This document shows, one piece after another, positions 30,135 through 39,117 of a DNA stretch of 64,000 nucleotides (its first letter is position 1; each line of letters opens with the position of its first letter). Origin of the DNA: Hyphomicrobiales bacterium (GTDB lineage Bacteria > Pseudomonadota > Alphaproteobacteria > Rhizobiales > Rhizobiaceae); contig UBYX01000019.1 of NCBI GenBank assembly GCA_900469955.1, forward strand, positions 19,619 through 83,618, given 5' to 3'. Made by a program: the position numbers and the translations under genes. Below the pieces are notes generated by a model. The model had not been told where the DNA came from. It worked only from the letters and a program-made list of their open reading frames with translations, and searched no databases.

Positions 30135-30767
30135 ATGAGCGAAATGACCATTCTGGCCTTTGCGATCGTTGCCTTCATCGGCATCGCGACGCCGGGGCCG
30201 ACAGTGCTTCTCGCGCTGACCAACGGTTCCCGTTACGGATTGCGCCGGGCTTTGCCGGGTATGGCTGGCGCCATGCTCTCCGACTTCGTTCTGATCGGCG
30301 CCGTCGCGCTGGGATTGGGCGCGCTGCTTGCGGCCTCCGAATTCTGGTTCACGGTCGTTAAGTGGTTGGGCGCGGGATATCTGACTTTTCTTGGCATCAT
30401 GCTTCTCCGTTCAAAGGGGTCTCTTGACGTAACGGAAGCTGCTGCTGCGTCAGGTGCAGGCTCTTCCGCCTCGATCTTTCTCAAGAGTCTTCTTGTCGCG
30501 GTGATGAATCCCAAGGGTTACCTGTTCTTCTCGGCCTTCCTGCCGCAATTCATCGTGTCCGATGCGCCGCAGGTGCCGCAATATGCCTTACTCGCCGTGG
30601 TATTCGCGTCGATCGATTTTGCCGTGATGTTTGCCTATGCGCTGCTTGGTTCGAAGGCTGTGCATCTGCTCAAGAGGAAGGGCGCGCTGTGGCTCGACCG
30701 GGCTTGCGGCGGCGCGCTTCTGGCGCTCGCCGGATCGCTTGCGCTCTATCGTCGTGCGGCTTCATAA
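30135..30767 (+). CDS. LysE/RhtB-family exporter (second copy)
   Basis: The 210-residue protein has the same six-span layout as the gene at 29093 and the signatures FIGIATPGPTVLLALTNGSRYG (about 14-35) and NPKGYLFFSAFLPQF. The two exporters are clearly different in sequence, so they are not a recent tandem duplication. The VOC gene follows 12 bases after its stop. Confidence 0.88.
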   Translation: MSEMTILAFAIVAFIGIATPGPTVLLALTNGSRYGLRRALPGMAGAMLSDFVLIGAVALGLGALLAASEFWFTVVKWLGAGYLTFLGIMLLRSKGSLDVTEAAAASGAGSSASIFLKSLLVAVMNPKGYLFFSAFLPQFIVSDAPQVPQYALLAVVFASIDFAVMFAYALLGSKAVHLLKRKGALWLDRACGGALLALAGSLALYRRAAS

Positions 30768-30779
30768 AGGGAGAAGGTG

Positions 30780-31187
30780 ATGGCGAGACCGATCAAATCC
30801 GTCCGGCCGTTCCTGATGTTTCAAGGCAATGCCTGCGAGGAGGCGATAACCTTCTATACGTCGGTTCTGCCCGAAAGCCGGATCCTCGATATCAAACGCT
30901 ACGGGCCGGGAGAAATGGGGGCGGAAGGCAGCGTGTATCGCGCCACCTTCGAGCTTGCCGGCCAACTGGTGGACTGTATCGACAGTCCCGTTAAGCACGC
31001 TTTCGAGTTTACGCCGTCGTTTTCCTTCTTCGTGGAATGCGCAACGGCAGAGGAACTCGATCGACTGGCTGCGGCGCTCGGCGAGGGCGGGGCGTTCCTG
31101 ATGCCGGTCGACAATTACGGCTTCAGCCAGAGATTCTGCTGGGTGAACGACCGTTTCGGCGTCTCCTGGCAGCTCAATTTCGAATAG
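30780..31187 (+). CDS. VOC-superfamily protein (PhnB-like)
   Basis: The 135-residue product resembles the PhnB/3-demethylubiquinone-methyltransferase-like branch of the vicinal oxygen chelate fold: PFLMFQGNACEEAITFYTSVLPESRI at the start and RFCWVNDRFGVSWQLNF at the end. Its activity is unknown. ATG 30780 is preferred over GTG 30777. Confidence 0.85.
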   Translation: MARPIKSVRPFLMFQGNACEEAITFYTSVLPESRILDIKRYGPGEMGAEGSVYRATFELAGQLVDCIDSPVKHAFEFTPSFSFFVECATAEELDRLAAALGEGGAFLMPVDNYGFSQRFCWVNDRFGVSWQLNFE

Positions 31188-31295
31188 CTGCAAACCCTGT
31201 GCATTTTCGCACTTGTCCGGCGAAACGAATCCCGATCTCTGTTATGGATCGGGAGTCGCGGCCCATCGGGTCACCGCGCAGAGACGGCATACGGG

Positions 31296-32819
31296 GTGAG
31301 TGCATTGCAGGTTGGCATCGATATGGGAATTGTGGCCGGCGGCGCTCCGGCCAAGCTCGATATCGAGGAGCTTCTGGCTACCCGCTTGCTCGTGCAGGGC
31401 AATTCGGGCTCCGGCAAATCGCATCTGCTGCGGCGTCTCCTGGAGCAGTCTGCCCCCTGGGTGCAGCAGGTGGTGATCGATCCAGAAGGCGATTTCGTCA
31501 CGCTCTCGGACAAGTTTGGCCATGTGGTGGTCGACGGCGAGCGCACCGAAGCCGAACTTGCCGGCATTGCCAACCGCATTCGCCAGCACCGGGTGTCCTG
31601 TGTGCTGACGCTCGAGGGACTCGATCTCGAAGAGCAGATGCGTGCCGCCTCAGCCTTCCTCAACGGCATGTTCGATGCCGACCGTGAATTCTGGTATCCG
31701 GTCCTGGTCGTCGTCGACGAGGCCCAGATGTTTGCGCCCTCGGTCGGCGGCGACGTTTCGGAAGATGCGAGAAAGCTTTCTCTCGGCGCGATGACCAACC
31801 TGATGTGCCGCGGCCGTAAGCGCGGTCTGGCGGGCGTGATCGCCACCCAGCGCCTCGCAAAACTTGCCAAGAACGTCGCGGCGGAAGCTTCGAATTTCCT
31901 GATGGGGCGCACCTTTCTCGACATCGACATGGCGCGCGCGGCCGATTTGCTCGGCATGGACCGGCGTCAGGCGGAAATGTTCCGCGACCTGCAGCGCGGC
32001 AATTTTGTCGCTCTCGGTCCGGCTCTGTCCCGCCGGCCGCTGCCGATCGTCATCGGCACCGTGGAGACGTCTGCCCGGTCCTCGAGCCCGAAACTGATGC
32101 CGCTGCCCGATGCGCCGCAGGATGTCGAGGATCTGATCTTCACTCCGGATCCGGAGGAGTTTGCCCGGCCTGTTGTTCGCAGGGCGCCGCCGGCGCCCCG
32201 TCCGACGACGGACATACTGGCCGAGCTTTCCCGCTCCATGCCTGCCGCCTCGCCGGCGCCTCAGGAGCCGCGTGCCACCCAGCCGGATTTGTCGCCCGAA
32301 GAGCGTGAGGAGCGGCTTGCCGCGGTGCTTTCGGAAATTCTCGACGATCCGCAATCGGGCTATCGGACGGACGCGGTTCTCTATCAGGAATTTCTGGTGC
32401 GCGCCCGCATGCGGCGCCTGCCCGGACCGCCACTGTCGCTCTCCGAGTTCCGCCGCCGCGTGGCTGTCGCGCGTTCGGGCGTCGATGCCGAAACGGCGGC
32501 AAGCGAGACATGGCGCACGGCATTGTCACTGTCCGGCGGGGTCTCCGATGATCTTCAGGGCGTTTTCCTGCTGATGGCGAAGGCGGCGATATCAGGTGAG
32601 CCATGTCCCTCGGATGCCCGTATCGCCCGCGCCTACGGCACCCATTCCGCCCGCCGCGCGCGGCGTCTGCTCGGTTATTTCGAGGAGCAGGGGCTGATCG
32701 TGGTCCACACCGATTTTTCGGGAAAGCGCGTCGTGGCCTTTCCGGACCTGCAGTCGGAGACCGCTCCCGGCAGCGCCGACGCGCCGGACGAGGGCGAGGC
32801 GAGGATAGCGGCCGAATAG
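31296..32819 (+). CDS. HerA/FtsK-type ATP-binding protein
   Basis: A 507-residue P-loop ATPase of the HerA-like (DUF87/DUF853) group. Walker A is GNSGSGKSH (about 36-44), Walker B LVVVDEAQMF (about 139-148), and the RGRKRGLAGVIATQRLAKL segment (about 170-188) holds the sensor/arginine region. From about residue 270 there is a Pro-rich linker and a helical, possibly winged-helix, C-terminal domain. No NurA-type nuclease is adjacent, so it is not the classical HerA-NurA pair; a DNA-translocating or regulatory role is only inferred. The start is GTG 31296. Confidence 0.8.
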   Translation: MSALQVGIDMGIVAGGAPAKLDIEELLATRLLVQGNSGSGKSHLLRRLLEQSAPWVQQVVIDPEGDFVTLSDKFGHVVVDGERTEAELAGIANRIRQHRVSCVLTLEGLDLEEQMRAASAFLNGMFDADREFWYPVLVVVDEAQMFAPSVGGDVSEDARKLSLGAMTNLMCRGRKRGLAGVIATQRLAKLAKNVAAEASNFLMGRTFLDIDMARAADLLGMDRRQAEMFRDLQRGNFVALGPALSRRPLPIVIGTVETSARSSSPKLMPLPDAPQDVEDLIFTPDPEEFARPVVRRAPPAPRPTTDILAELSRSMPAASPAPQEPRATQPDLSPEEREERLAAVLSEILDDPQSGYRTDAVLYQEFLVRARMRRLPGPPLSLSEFRRRVAVARSGVDAETAASETWRTALSLSGGVSDDLQGVFLLMAKAAISGEPCPSDARIARAYGTHSARRARRLLGYFEEQGLIVVHTDFSGKRVVAFPDLQSETAPGSADAPDEGEARIAAE

Positions 32820-32823
32820 CCCG

Positions 32824-33069
32824 CTAGTGGATGTGGAAATGCGCTTCCACGGCCGCGGCGATGAAGGCTCTTCGCGCTTCCGTGGGACCTGATCTCCCGT
32901 CGAGGGCATCGCCGCAGACCTGCTCGGCTCGGCTGTATTGACTGCCGTGATAGGATGGCCAGAAGCGGTCGAGCACGGTCTTTGCCTGACGCACCGTTTT
33001 CACCGTGCAGGTGGTTCCGGTTTCAGGGTCTTCTAGTCTGATCGGGTTATTCCAGGCCGTCGGGTTCAT
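32824..33069 (-). CDS. DUF982-family protein
   Basis: The 81-residue protein has the pattern of the rhizobial DUF982 family: ...ILDRFWP-like AKTVLDRFWPSYHGSQYSRA and the end TEARRAFIAAAVEAHFHIH. The AGGAGG site is nine bases before the chosen ATG. The function is unknown. It converges on the HerA-like gene with 4 bases between the stops. Confidence 0.8.
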   Translation of the reverse strand: MNPTAWNNPIRLEDPETGTTCTVKTVRQAKTVLDRFWPSYHGSQYSRAEQVCGDALDGRSGPTEARRAFIAAAVEAHFHIH

Positions 33070-33204
33070 GACATGATACCTCCTGCGTATATGAGATGGT
33101 TTGAATGTATTAAGAATCAATTGGAGCCTGGGAATAGGCTTACCGAAAGGTTACGGCCCCGACGCTGTTGACATTTCCATGACATCCGCCTAAAGACCCC
33201 GCCA

Positions 33205-33232
33205 ACGCCGGGTTTCAACGCCCGGTGTTTTT
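33205..33232 (+). terminator. Terminator-like hairpin in the long rpsD upstream region
   Basis: Stem ACGCCGGG / CCCGGTGT (one G-T pair) with an 8-base loop and a TTTTT run. It stands alone between divergent starts: no plus-strand gene ends before it. It could end a small RNA begun at TTGACA-N17-TAAAGA (33174-33196) or attenuate rpsD. The 300 bases between 33070 and rpsD hold no ORF I can support. Confidence 0.55.
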
Positions 33233-33369
33233 GTTGACATGTCCCGTGGTCTCTCCGATTGCTTTCGTGAGAAACCTGTCAGAGCTCTTAAATCAGGGCT
33301 CAGAGGAGGGCGTGTTTCCTTGATCCGGTTTGGCAACAGACCGATCTAACTGTTTGAGAAGGAAATGCG

Positions 33370-33987
33370 ATGAGCAAGCGCGCTGCATCCAAGTACAAAA
33401 TCGATCGCCGTATGGGCGAAAATATCTGGGGCCGTCCGAAGTCCCCGGTCAACCGTCGTGAATACGGCCCGGGCCAGCACGGCCAGCGCCGTAAGGGCAA
33501 GCTTTCCGACTTCGGCGTGCAGCTGCGCGCCAAGCAGAAGCTGAAGGGTTACTACGGCGACCTGCGCGAAAAGCAGTTCCGTGCCACCTACGACGAAGCC
33601 AACCGCCGCAAGGGCGATACCTCGGAGAACCTGATCGGTCTCCTGGAATCGCGCCTCGACGCCATCGTCTACCGCGCCAAGTTCGTTCCGACGGTCTTTG
33701 CTGCCCGTCAGTTCGTCAACCACGGCCACGTGACCGTTAACGGCGTGCGCGTCAACATCGGTTCCTACCGCTGCAAGGCTGGCGACGTCATCGAAGTTCG
33801 CCAGAAGTCGAAGCAGCTCGTTTCGGTTTTGGAATCGGTTCAGCTCGCTGAACGCGACGTTCCGGACTACATCGAAGCCGACCATAACAAGATGGTTGCA
33901 ACCTTCGTTCGCATTCCGACGCTGTCCGACGTACCTTACGCGGTCGTCATGGAACCCCAGCTGGTCGTCGAATTCTATTCGCGTTAA
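33370..33987 (+). CDS. rpsD: 30S ribosomal protein S4
   Basis: Primary 16S rRNA-binding protein, also a translational repressor in some bacteria. The 205-residue product shows [32 protein letters not shown] and the S4 RNA-binding domain [22 protein letters not shown] (about 115-136). It lacks the zinc cysteines of some S4 forms. Start and GAAGGAAA site are clear. Codon use is strongly biased to C-ending codons, as expected for a ribosomal gene. Confidence 0.98.
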   Translation: MSKRAASKYKIDRRMGENIWGRPKSPVNRREYGPGQHGQRRKGKLSDFGVQLRAKQKLKGYYGDLREKQFRATYDEANRRKGDTSENLIGLLESRLDAIVYRAKFVPTVFAARQFVNHGHVTVNGVRVNIGSYRCKAGDVIEVRQKSKQLVSVLESVQLAERDVPDYIEADHNKMVATFVRIPTLSDVPYAVVMEPQLVVEFYSR

Positions 33988-33996
33988 TCGCATGCG

Positions 33997-34025
33997 AAAA
34001 TGGCCCCGAAAGGGGCCATTTTTAT
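33997..34025 (+). terminator. First terminator after rpsD
   Basis: Stem AAAATGGCCCC / GGGGCCATTTTT with a 4-base loop. It is bidirectional in form and also suits the end of sthA. Confidence 0.85.
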
Positions 34026-34039
34026 ATCCAAAATCAAGG

Positions 34040-34068
34040 AAGCCGCCTCATTTCGAGGCGGCTTTTTT
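34040..34068 (+). terminator. Second terminator after rpsD, inside the sthA 3' end
   Basis: Stem AAGCCGCCTC / GAGGCGGCTT with a 5-base loop and a T run on the plus strand. It overlaps the last codons and the stop of the convergent sthA gene, so the hairpin also shapes the C-terminus of that protein. Confidence 0.7.
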
Positions 34069-35541
34069 CTTTTCGGGCGCTGCGGCTTCGTCGGCCGATG
34101 TCGCGGTGGTATCGAGCCGCTGGGCTGTGGCGACGGGCGCTTCCTTCGGCAATTCGCCCATGCGATTCCAGGCATCGAGGCCTGCGATCTTGTAGGCTTC
34201 CGCCAGCGTCGGATAGTTGAACGTATTCTCGACGAAATATTCGACCGTGCCCTTGAGGTTCAGCACTGCCTGGCCGATGTGGACGAGTTCGGTCGCACCC
34301 TCGCCGACGATATGGACACCCAGGAGGCGGCGTGTCTTCAGCGAGAAGATCAGCTTCAACAGGCCCGTATCGAGACCCATGATGTGGCCGCGCGAGGTCT
34401 CGCGGAAGCGCGCGATCCCGCATTCATAAGGAATGCCGCGCTCCTTCATCTCCTCTTCGGTGAGGCCGCAGGTGGAAATCTCCGGCACGGCATAGATGCC
34501 GTATGGGAAATATTTCTGCGGCTCCTTGGCGATCGCGCCGACGGCAACGCGGGCGGCGACGCGCCCCTGTTCCATCGATGTCGAGGCAAGGCTTGGAAAA
34601 CCGACGACGTCGCCGGCCGCATAGATACCGGGTACCGCCGTCTCGAAGGTTTCCGGATTGACCTTCAGGCGGCCGCGGCTGTCGGCTTCGAGGCCGGCCG
34701 CAGCCAGCTTCAGCGTATCGGTCGCCCCGGTGCGTCCGGCCGCATAAAGCACCATGTCGGTGGTGATCTTGCGGCCGGTATCGACCGTTACCAGCACCTT
34801 GCCGTCGTCCAGGCGTTCAACCTTGTCGACCTTCTGGCCGAGCAGCAGCTTCATGTTGCGGTCGCGAAGCTGATAGGTGAAATCTTCCACGATCTCCCTA
34901 TCGATGAAGTCGAGGATGGTGGCTTTCGGGTCGATGACCGTGACTGCAGTATCGAGGGCGCTGAAGATCGTGGCATATTCGATGCCGATGACGCCCGCGC
35001 CGATGACGACCATGGAGCGCGGCAGTTCGTCGATTTCCAGAAGTTCATCGCTGTCGACGACCGTCTTGCCGTCGAAAGGGATGCTGTCCGGGCGGAATGG
35101 CGTGGTTCCGACCGCGAGCAGGATGCTCTTGCCCCTCACGTGGATCGTCTCGTTGTCTTCCTTGAGCACTTCCAGCGTATCCGGCGCGGCGAAGCTGGCC
35201 TTGCCACGGATGTGCTGCACCCGGTTGCGGGCAAACTGATGTTCGAGCACTTCCACCTCGTGATCGAGGGTGATGAGCAGGCGGCGACGCAGGTCTTCCG
35301 CACTGATTTCCTGCTTCACACGATAGGCGCGCCCATAGAAGCCGCGCTCGCGCCAGCCGGAAAGGTTGAGTGCCGTTTCCCGTAGGGTCTTTGAAGGAAT
35401 TGTACCGGTATGGACGGAAACACCGCCGACGCGGCGGCCCTGCTCGATGACAAGGACTTTCTTGTCGAGTTTGGCTGCCTGAATGGCGGCGCGACGCCCG
35501 GCCGGTCCGCTGCCGACGACGATGAGGTCGTATTCGTTCAT
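34048..35541 (-). CDS. sthA: Soluble pyridine nucleotide transhydrogenase
   Basis: FAD enzyme transferring hydride between NADPH and NAD, balancing the two pools. The 497-residue protein has the FAD motif DLIVVGSGPAGRRAAIQAAKL (about 4-24) and GGVSVHTGTIPSKTLRE (about 41-57). The redox-active CxxxxC of related lipoamide dehydrogenases is absent there, which identifies SthA. The NAD motif VVIGAGVIGIEYA is at about 182-194. The C-terminal 30 residues are a Thr/Ala/Lys tail not found in E. coli. The start at 35541 (MNEYDLIVV) is chosen over 35592. Confidence 0.93.
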   Translation of the reverse strand: MNEYDLIVVGSGPAGRRAAIQAAKLDKKVLVIEQGRRVGGVSVHTGTIPSKTLRETALNLSGWRERGFYGRAYRVKQEISAEDLRRRLLITLDHEVEVLEHQFARNRVQHIRGKASFAAPDTLEVLKEDNETIHVRGKSILLAVGTTPFRPDSIPFDGKTVVDSDELLEIDELPRSMVVIGAGVIGIEYATIFSALDTAVTVIDPKATILDFIDREIVEDFTYQLRDRNMKLLLGQKVDKVERLDDGKVLVTVDTGRKITTDMVLYAAGRTGATDTLKLAAAGLEADSRGRLKVNPETFETAVPGIYAAGDVVGFPSLASTSMEQGRVAARVAVGAIAKEPQKYFPYGIYAVPEISTCGLTEEEMKERGIPYECGIARFRETSRGHIMGLDTGLLKLIFSLKTRRLLGVHIVGEGATELVHIGQAVLNLKGTVEYFVENTFNYPTLAEAYKIAGLDAWNRMGELPKEAPVATAQRLDTTATSADEAAAPEKKKAASK

Positions 35542-35734
35542 GGGTGCTCCGTCTTCGAATCTCTTGAGCCGCCGCGATGCAGCAGCGCTCACGAATCCTT
35601 TGTAGCCATTTATTCTAAAGGTTTGATTGCGACCCGTCCAAGCCTGGATTGCGGCGGGGATGCCTATAGTTTGTGCACTGCAAAAATTGCCGAAAAAATG
35701 TCTTGACGTCGCCGGTCAAATGCCATCCTTTTGA

Positions 35735-35751
35735 ACCAATCATAAATTGGT
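35735..35751 (+). promoter_or_regulatory. Palindromic operator of the GntR regulator
   Basis: Inverted repeat ACCAAT, 5 bases, ATTGGT, ending six bases before the gntR ATG and overlying its ribosome-binding region. A weak promoter TTGACG-N17-TCCTTT (35703-35731) lies just before it. Both the position and the symmetry fit autoregulation by a FadR-type dimer. No second copy is seen before the binding-protein gene at 36586. Confidence 0.6.
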
Positions 35752-35757
35752 ACGGCA

Positions 35758-36489
35758 ATGGTTCAGCAGAAATCGGAAGTGGCTCACGATACATCGAGTT
35801 ACGCGCTTGATCGGTTGCGGGAGCATCTGGCCGCAGGAGAATTCGGCTCCGAAGGGCGCCTGCCGACCGAGCGGGCGCTTGCCGAAATGCTTGGCATCAG
35901 CCGCCGCGCGGTCCGCCGGGCACTCGAAGTGCTGGAGGCGGAGGGGCTGATCTGGCGCCGTCAGGGCTCCGGCACCTTCGTCGGCGAGCGGCCCGACCGA
36001 TGGAGCGAGCATGTCGGCGACATCGTCGCCGGTACTGATTTCATGGAGATCATGGAAGTTCGGCTGAGGATCGAGCCGCAGCTTGCTCAACTTGCCGCAA
36101 TGCGCGCCAAGCCGAGCGAGATAGAGCGGATGCGTGATCTCGCGCGGAAGATCATCGAGAGCCACGATGCTGACGCCCGCGAGCTTTGGGACGGCGCCTT
36201 GCACCGGCAGATCGCGCAGAGTGCCGGCAACAGACTTTTCCTGTCGATCTTCGACGTCATCAACCAGGTTCGCCAGGACGAAGCCTGGCAGGCAATCCGG
36301 GAACGCGCCCGTTCGAGCGGCAACACGGTCAACATCTCCTTCGCCCAGCATGACGGAATTATCGACGCTATTGCTGCCCGTGATCCGGTGCGGGCAGGCG
36401 AGGCGATGCGCCAGCACCTCTTGATGCTTCAGGAGCGGCTCGTCCGGGCGACCTCGATGGAGGGGCACTCTCTCGGACAGGCAAGTTGA
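35758..36489 (+). CDS. GntR/FadR-family transcriptional regulator
   Basis: The 243-residue protein has the N-terminal winged helix with EGRLPTERALAEMLGISRRAVRRALEVLEAEGLIWRRQGSGTFVG (about 32-76) in typical GntR form. The all-helical FCD ligand domain (about 90-235) contains the metal-binding residues around ELWDGALHRQIAQSAGN and the later HDGIIDAI. It probably responds to a gamma-glutamyl peptide or breakdown product and controls the following transporter operon, which begins 96 bases downstream. Confidence 0.9.
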   Translation: MVQQKSEVAHDTSSYALDRLREHLAAGEFGSEGRLPTERALAEMLGISRRAVRRALEVLEAEGLIWRRQGSGTFVGERPDRWSEHVGDIVAGTDFMEIMEVRLRIEPQLAQLAAMRAKPSEIERMRDLARKIIESHDADARELWDGALHRQIAQSAGNRLFLSIFDVINQVRQDEAWQAIRERARSSGNTVNISFAQHDGIIDAIAARDPVRAGEAMRQHLLMLQERLVRATSMEGHSLGQAS

Positions 36490-36585
36490 TTTTTCCGCCG
36501 ACGTAAGGCGGCCAGCAACGAGAAGCCGGCGGATAAGCCGGACGATTGCAAACAGGAACAGAGAAAAAAGAGAGGAATAATTGCG

Positions 36586-38094
36586 ATGAAACCAATGACA
36601 AAGATGACGGCAGCGCTGCTGGCCGGCGCGCTTTTCGCCTTTCCGGCACTTTCCGCCGAGCTGCGCATCGGCCTGCAGGATGATGCCGACGTTCTCGATC
36701 CGGCCCAGTCCCGCACCTTCGTTGGCCGTATTGTCTACACGGCCATGTGTGACAAGCTGGTCGACGTATCGCCGGATCTGAAAATTGTTCCGCAGCTTGC
36801 GACCGAATGGAAATGGTCCGCCGATGGCAAGGAGTTGTCGATGAAGCTCCGCGACGGCGTGAAGTTCCACGACGGTACCGCGATGGACGCCGCCGCGGTC
36901 GTGGCCACGATCGAACGCAACATGACCTTGCCGGAATCGCGCCGCAAGAGCGAGCTCAGCTCTGTCGCCAAGGTCGAAGCCGCAGGCCCGCTGGAGGTGA
37001 AGTTTACGCTGAAGGCGCCGGACGTCACGTTGCTTGCCCAGCTCTCCGACCGTGCCGGCATGATCGTCTCGCCGAAGGCGGCCAAGGAACTTGGGGCCAA
37101 TTTTGGTTCCAAGCCCGTCTGCGCCGGTCCGTTCAAGTTCGTCGAGCGCGTCCAGCAGGACCGTATCGTGCTGGAAAAATTTGCCGATTATTGGGACAAG
37201 GACAAGGTCTTCGTCGACAAGGTCACCTACCTGCCGATTCCTGATACGACCGTCCGTCTCGCAAACCTTCAGTCAGGCGATCTCGACATGATCGAGCGGT
37301 TGGCGCCGACCGATGTCGCCGCAGTCAAGGGAGCCTCGGGCTTCAAGGTCGATTCCGTCGTCAACATCGGCTATATGGCGCTTTACGCGAACATCGCCAA
37401 CGGCCCGCGCGCCGACAACCCCTTCGGTAAGGACAAGCGCCTGCGTCAGGCCTTCTCGCTGGCGATCGACCGCGACGCGCTGAACCAGATCGTCTATGAA
37501 GGCACCGCGGTCGGCGGCAACCAGCCGTTCCCCCCGAACAGCCCATGGTACAACAAGGCGTTGCCGGTTCCTGCCCGCGATGTGGAGAAAGCCAAGGCTC
37601 TGATCAAGGAGGCGGGCCTCGAGCGGGTACCGATCGAGATGCAGATCCCGAACAATCCGGTGGCCGCCCAGATGATGCAGATCGTCCAGTCGATGGTGGC
37701 GGAGGCCGGTTTCGACGTGAGCCTGAAATCGACGGAATTTGCGACCCTGCTGGATGAGCAGACCCGCGGCAACTATCAGCTCAGCCGTTCCGACTGGTCC
37801 GGCCGTGTCGATCCCGACGGCAATATCCACCAGTTCATCACCTGCAAGGGCGGCATCAACGACACCAAATACTGCAATGCGGATGTCGACAAGCTGCTCA
37901 ACGAAGCCCGCGCTTCGACGGACGATGCGGTCCGCAAGCAGAAATACGACGCCGCGGCCAAGATCCTGAATGACGAGCTGCCGGTCATCTATCTCGGCCA
38001 TCAGTCCTGGATCTGGGCTTACAAGAACAGCGTCACCGGTTTCGCTGCGAGCCCGGACGGCATGATCCGTCTGGTGGGCGTGAAGAAAAGCTGA
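36586..38094 (+). CDS. Peptide/glutathione-type ABC transporter substrate-binding protein
   Basis: Periplasmic binding protein of the family 5 (DppA/GsiB/OppA) class, 502 residues with signal peptide MKPMTKMTAALLAGALFAFPALSA. Characteristic segments include LATEWKWSADGKELSMKLRDGVKFHDG (about 72-98) and AFSLAIDRDALNQIVYEGTA (about 288-307). A glutathione or gamma-glutamyl peptide ligand is inferred from the gamma-glutamyltransferase in the operon. The ribosome site is GAGAGGA. A stable hairpin follows, which may keep this gene more abundant than the membrane subunits. Confidence 0.9.
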   Translation: MKPMTKMTAALLAGALFAFPALSAELRIGLQDDADVLDPAQSRTFVGRIVYTAMCDKLVDVSPDLKIVPQLATEWKWSADGKELSMKLRDGVKFHDGTAMDAAAVVATIERNMTLPESRRKSELSSVAKVEAAGPLEVKFTLKAPDVTLLAQLSDRAGMIVSPKAAKELGANFGSKPVCAGPFKFVERVQQDRIVLEKFADYWDKDKVFVDKVTYLPIPDTTVRLANLQSGDLDMIERLAPTDVAAVKGASGFKVDSVVNIGYMALYANIANGPRADNPFGKDKRLRQAFSLAIDRDALNQIVYEGTAVGGNQPFPPNSPWYNKALPVPARDVEKAKALIKEAGLERVPIEMQIPNNPVAAQMMQIVQSMVAEAGFDVSLKSTEFATLLDEQTRGNYQLSRSDWSGRVDPDGNIHQFITCKGGINDTKYCNADVDKLLNEARASTDDAVRKQKYDAAAKILNDELPVIYLGHQSWIWAYKNSVTGFAASPDGMIRLVGVKKS

Positions 38095-38102
38095 TCCGCT
38101 TG

Positions 38103-38130
38103 TGCCGCGCGGACGCTTTCCCGCGCGGCA
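38103..38130 (+). terminator. Intercistronic hairpin after the binding-protein gene
   Basis: Stem TGCCGCGCGG / CCGCGCGGCA with an 8-base loop, followed by CCTTTTC. It is a likely partial terminator or mRNA stabiliser between binding protein and permease genes. Confidence 0.65.
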
Positions 38131-38169
38131 CCTTTTCAACGCACCTTTGGAAACATGAGGGGCGGCACC

Positions 38170-39117
38170 ATGCCTGTTTATATCGGAAAGCGTCTTCTCG
38201 TCGCGATCCCGACCCTGCTGATCATCTCAATCTTCGTCTTTTCGCTGCAGAAGCTTCTTCCCGGTGACCCGATCCTGACCATGGCGGGTGAGGAGCGCGA
38301 CCCGGCGGTGATCGAGTTCTTGCGCGAGAAATACCGGCTGAACGATCCGGTGATCGTGCAATATTTCTACTGGCTCGGCGGTATTCTGAGCGGCGACTTC
38401 GGCATTTCGCTGCGTACCAATCAGCCGGTTCTCGAGCTGATCCTGCAGAAGCTGCCGGTGACGATCCAGCTCGCCCTGATGGCGATGTTCTTCGCCTTCG
38501 TGATCGGTATTCCGATCGGCATCCTGGCGGCCGTCAAGAAGAACACGACCATCGATTACATCGCCAACATCGTGGCGCTCTCGGGTCTCTCGATCCCCAA
38601 TTTCTGGCTCGGCATCATGCTGATCCTGCTGATTTCGGTACAGCTCGGCTGGCTTCCGGCTTCGGGATACGAATCGATATTCGTTGATCCGGTGCGGTCG
38701 CTTCAGACCATGGTCATGCCCGCCTTCGTGCTCGGCAACGCGCTGGCGGCGACACTGATGCGGCATACGCGTTCGGCGATGGTGGGCGTGATGAGCGCCG
38801 ATTATATCCGCACCGCGCGGGCAAAGGGCCTGTCGCCGCGGGAGGTGGTGCTGAGCCACAGCTTCCGCAACGCGCTGCTGCCGGTCGTGACGCTGTCGGC
38901 GCTGCTTTTCGGCGAGCTGCTGGCAGGCGCCGTGTTGACGGAGCAGATCTTCACCATTCCCGGTTTCGGCAAGCTGATCGTCGATGCCGTCTTCAACAGG
39001 GACTATGCGGTGGTGCAGGGCGTCGTTCTGTGCACCGCTGTCGGCTTCATCCTGATGAACCTCATTGCCGACGTGCTTTATGTCCTGCTCAATCCGCGCT
39101 TGAGGGCGACGCTATGA
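38170..39117 (+). CDS. ABC transporter permease (DppB/GsiC type)
   Basis: Inner-membrane subunit, 315 residues with six spans. It starts MPVYIGKRLLVAIPTLLIISIFVF and has the EAA cytoplasmic loop TARAKGLSPREVVLSHSFRNALLPVVT (about 217-243). ATG 38170 follows GAGGGGCGGCACC and is preferred over 38155. Its stop overlaps the next permease as ATGA. Confidence 0.93.
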   Translation: MPVYIGKRLLVAIPTLLIISIFVFSLQKLLPGDPILTMAGEERDPAVIEFLREKYRLNDPVIVQYFYWLGGILSGDFGISLRTNQPVLELILQKLPVTIQLALMAMFFAFVIGIPIGILAAVKKNTTIDYIANIVALSGLSIPNFWLGIMLILLISVQLGWLPASGYESIFVDPVRSLQTMVMPAFVLGNALAATLMRHTRSAMVGVMSADYIRTARAKGLSPREVVLSHSFRNALLPVVTLSALLFGELLAGAVLTEQIFTIPGFGKLIVDAVFNRDYAVVQGVVLCTAVGFILMNLIADVLYVLLNPRLRATL

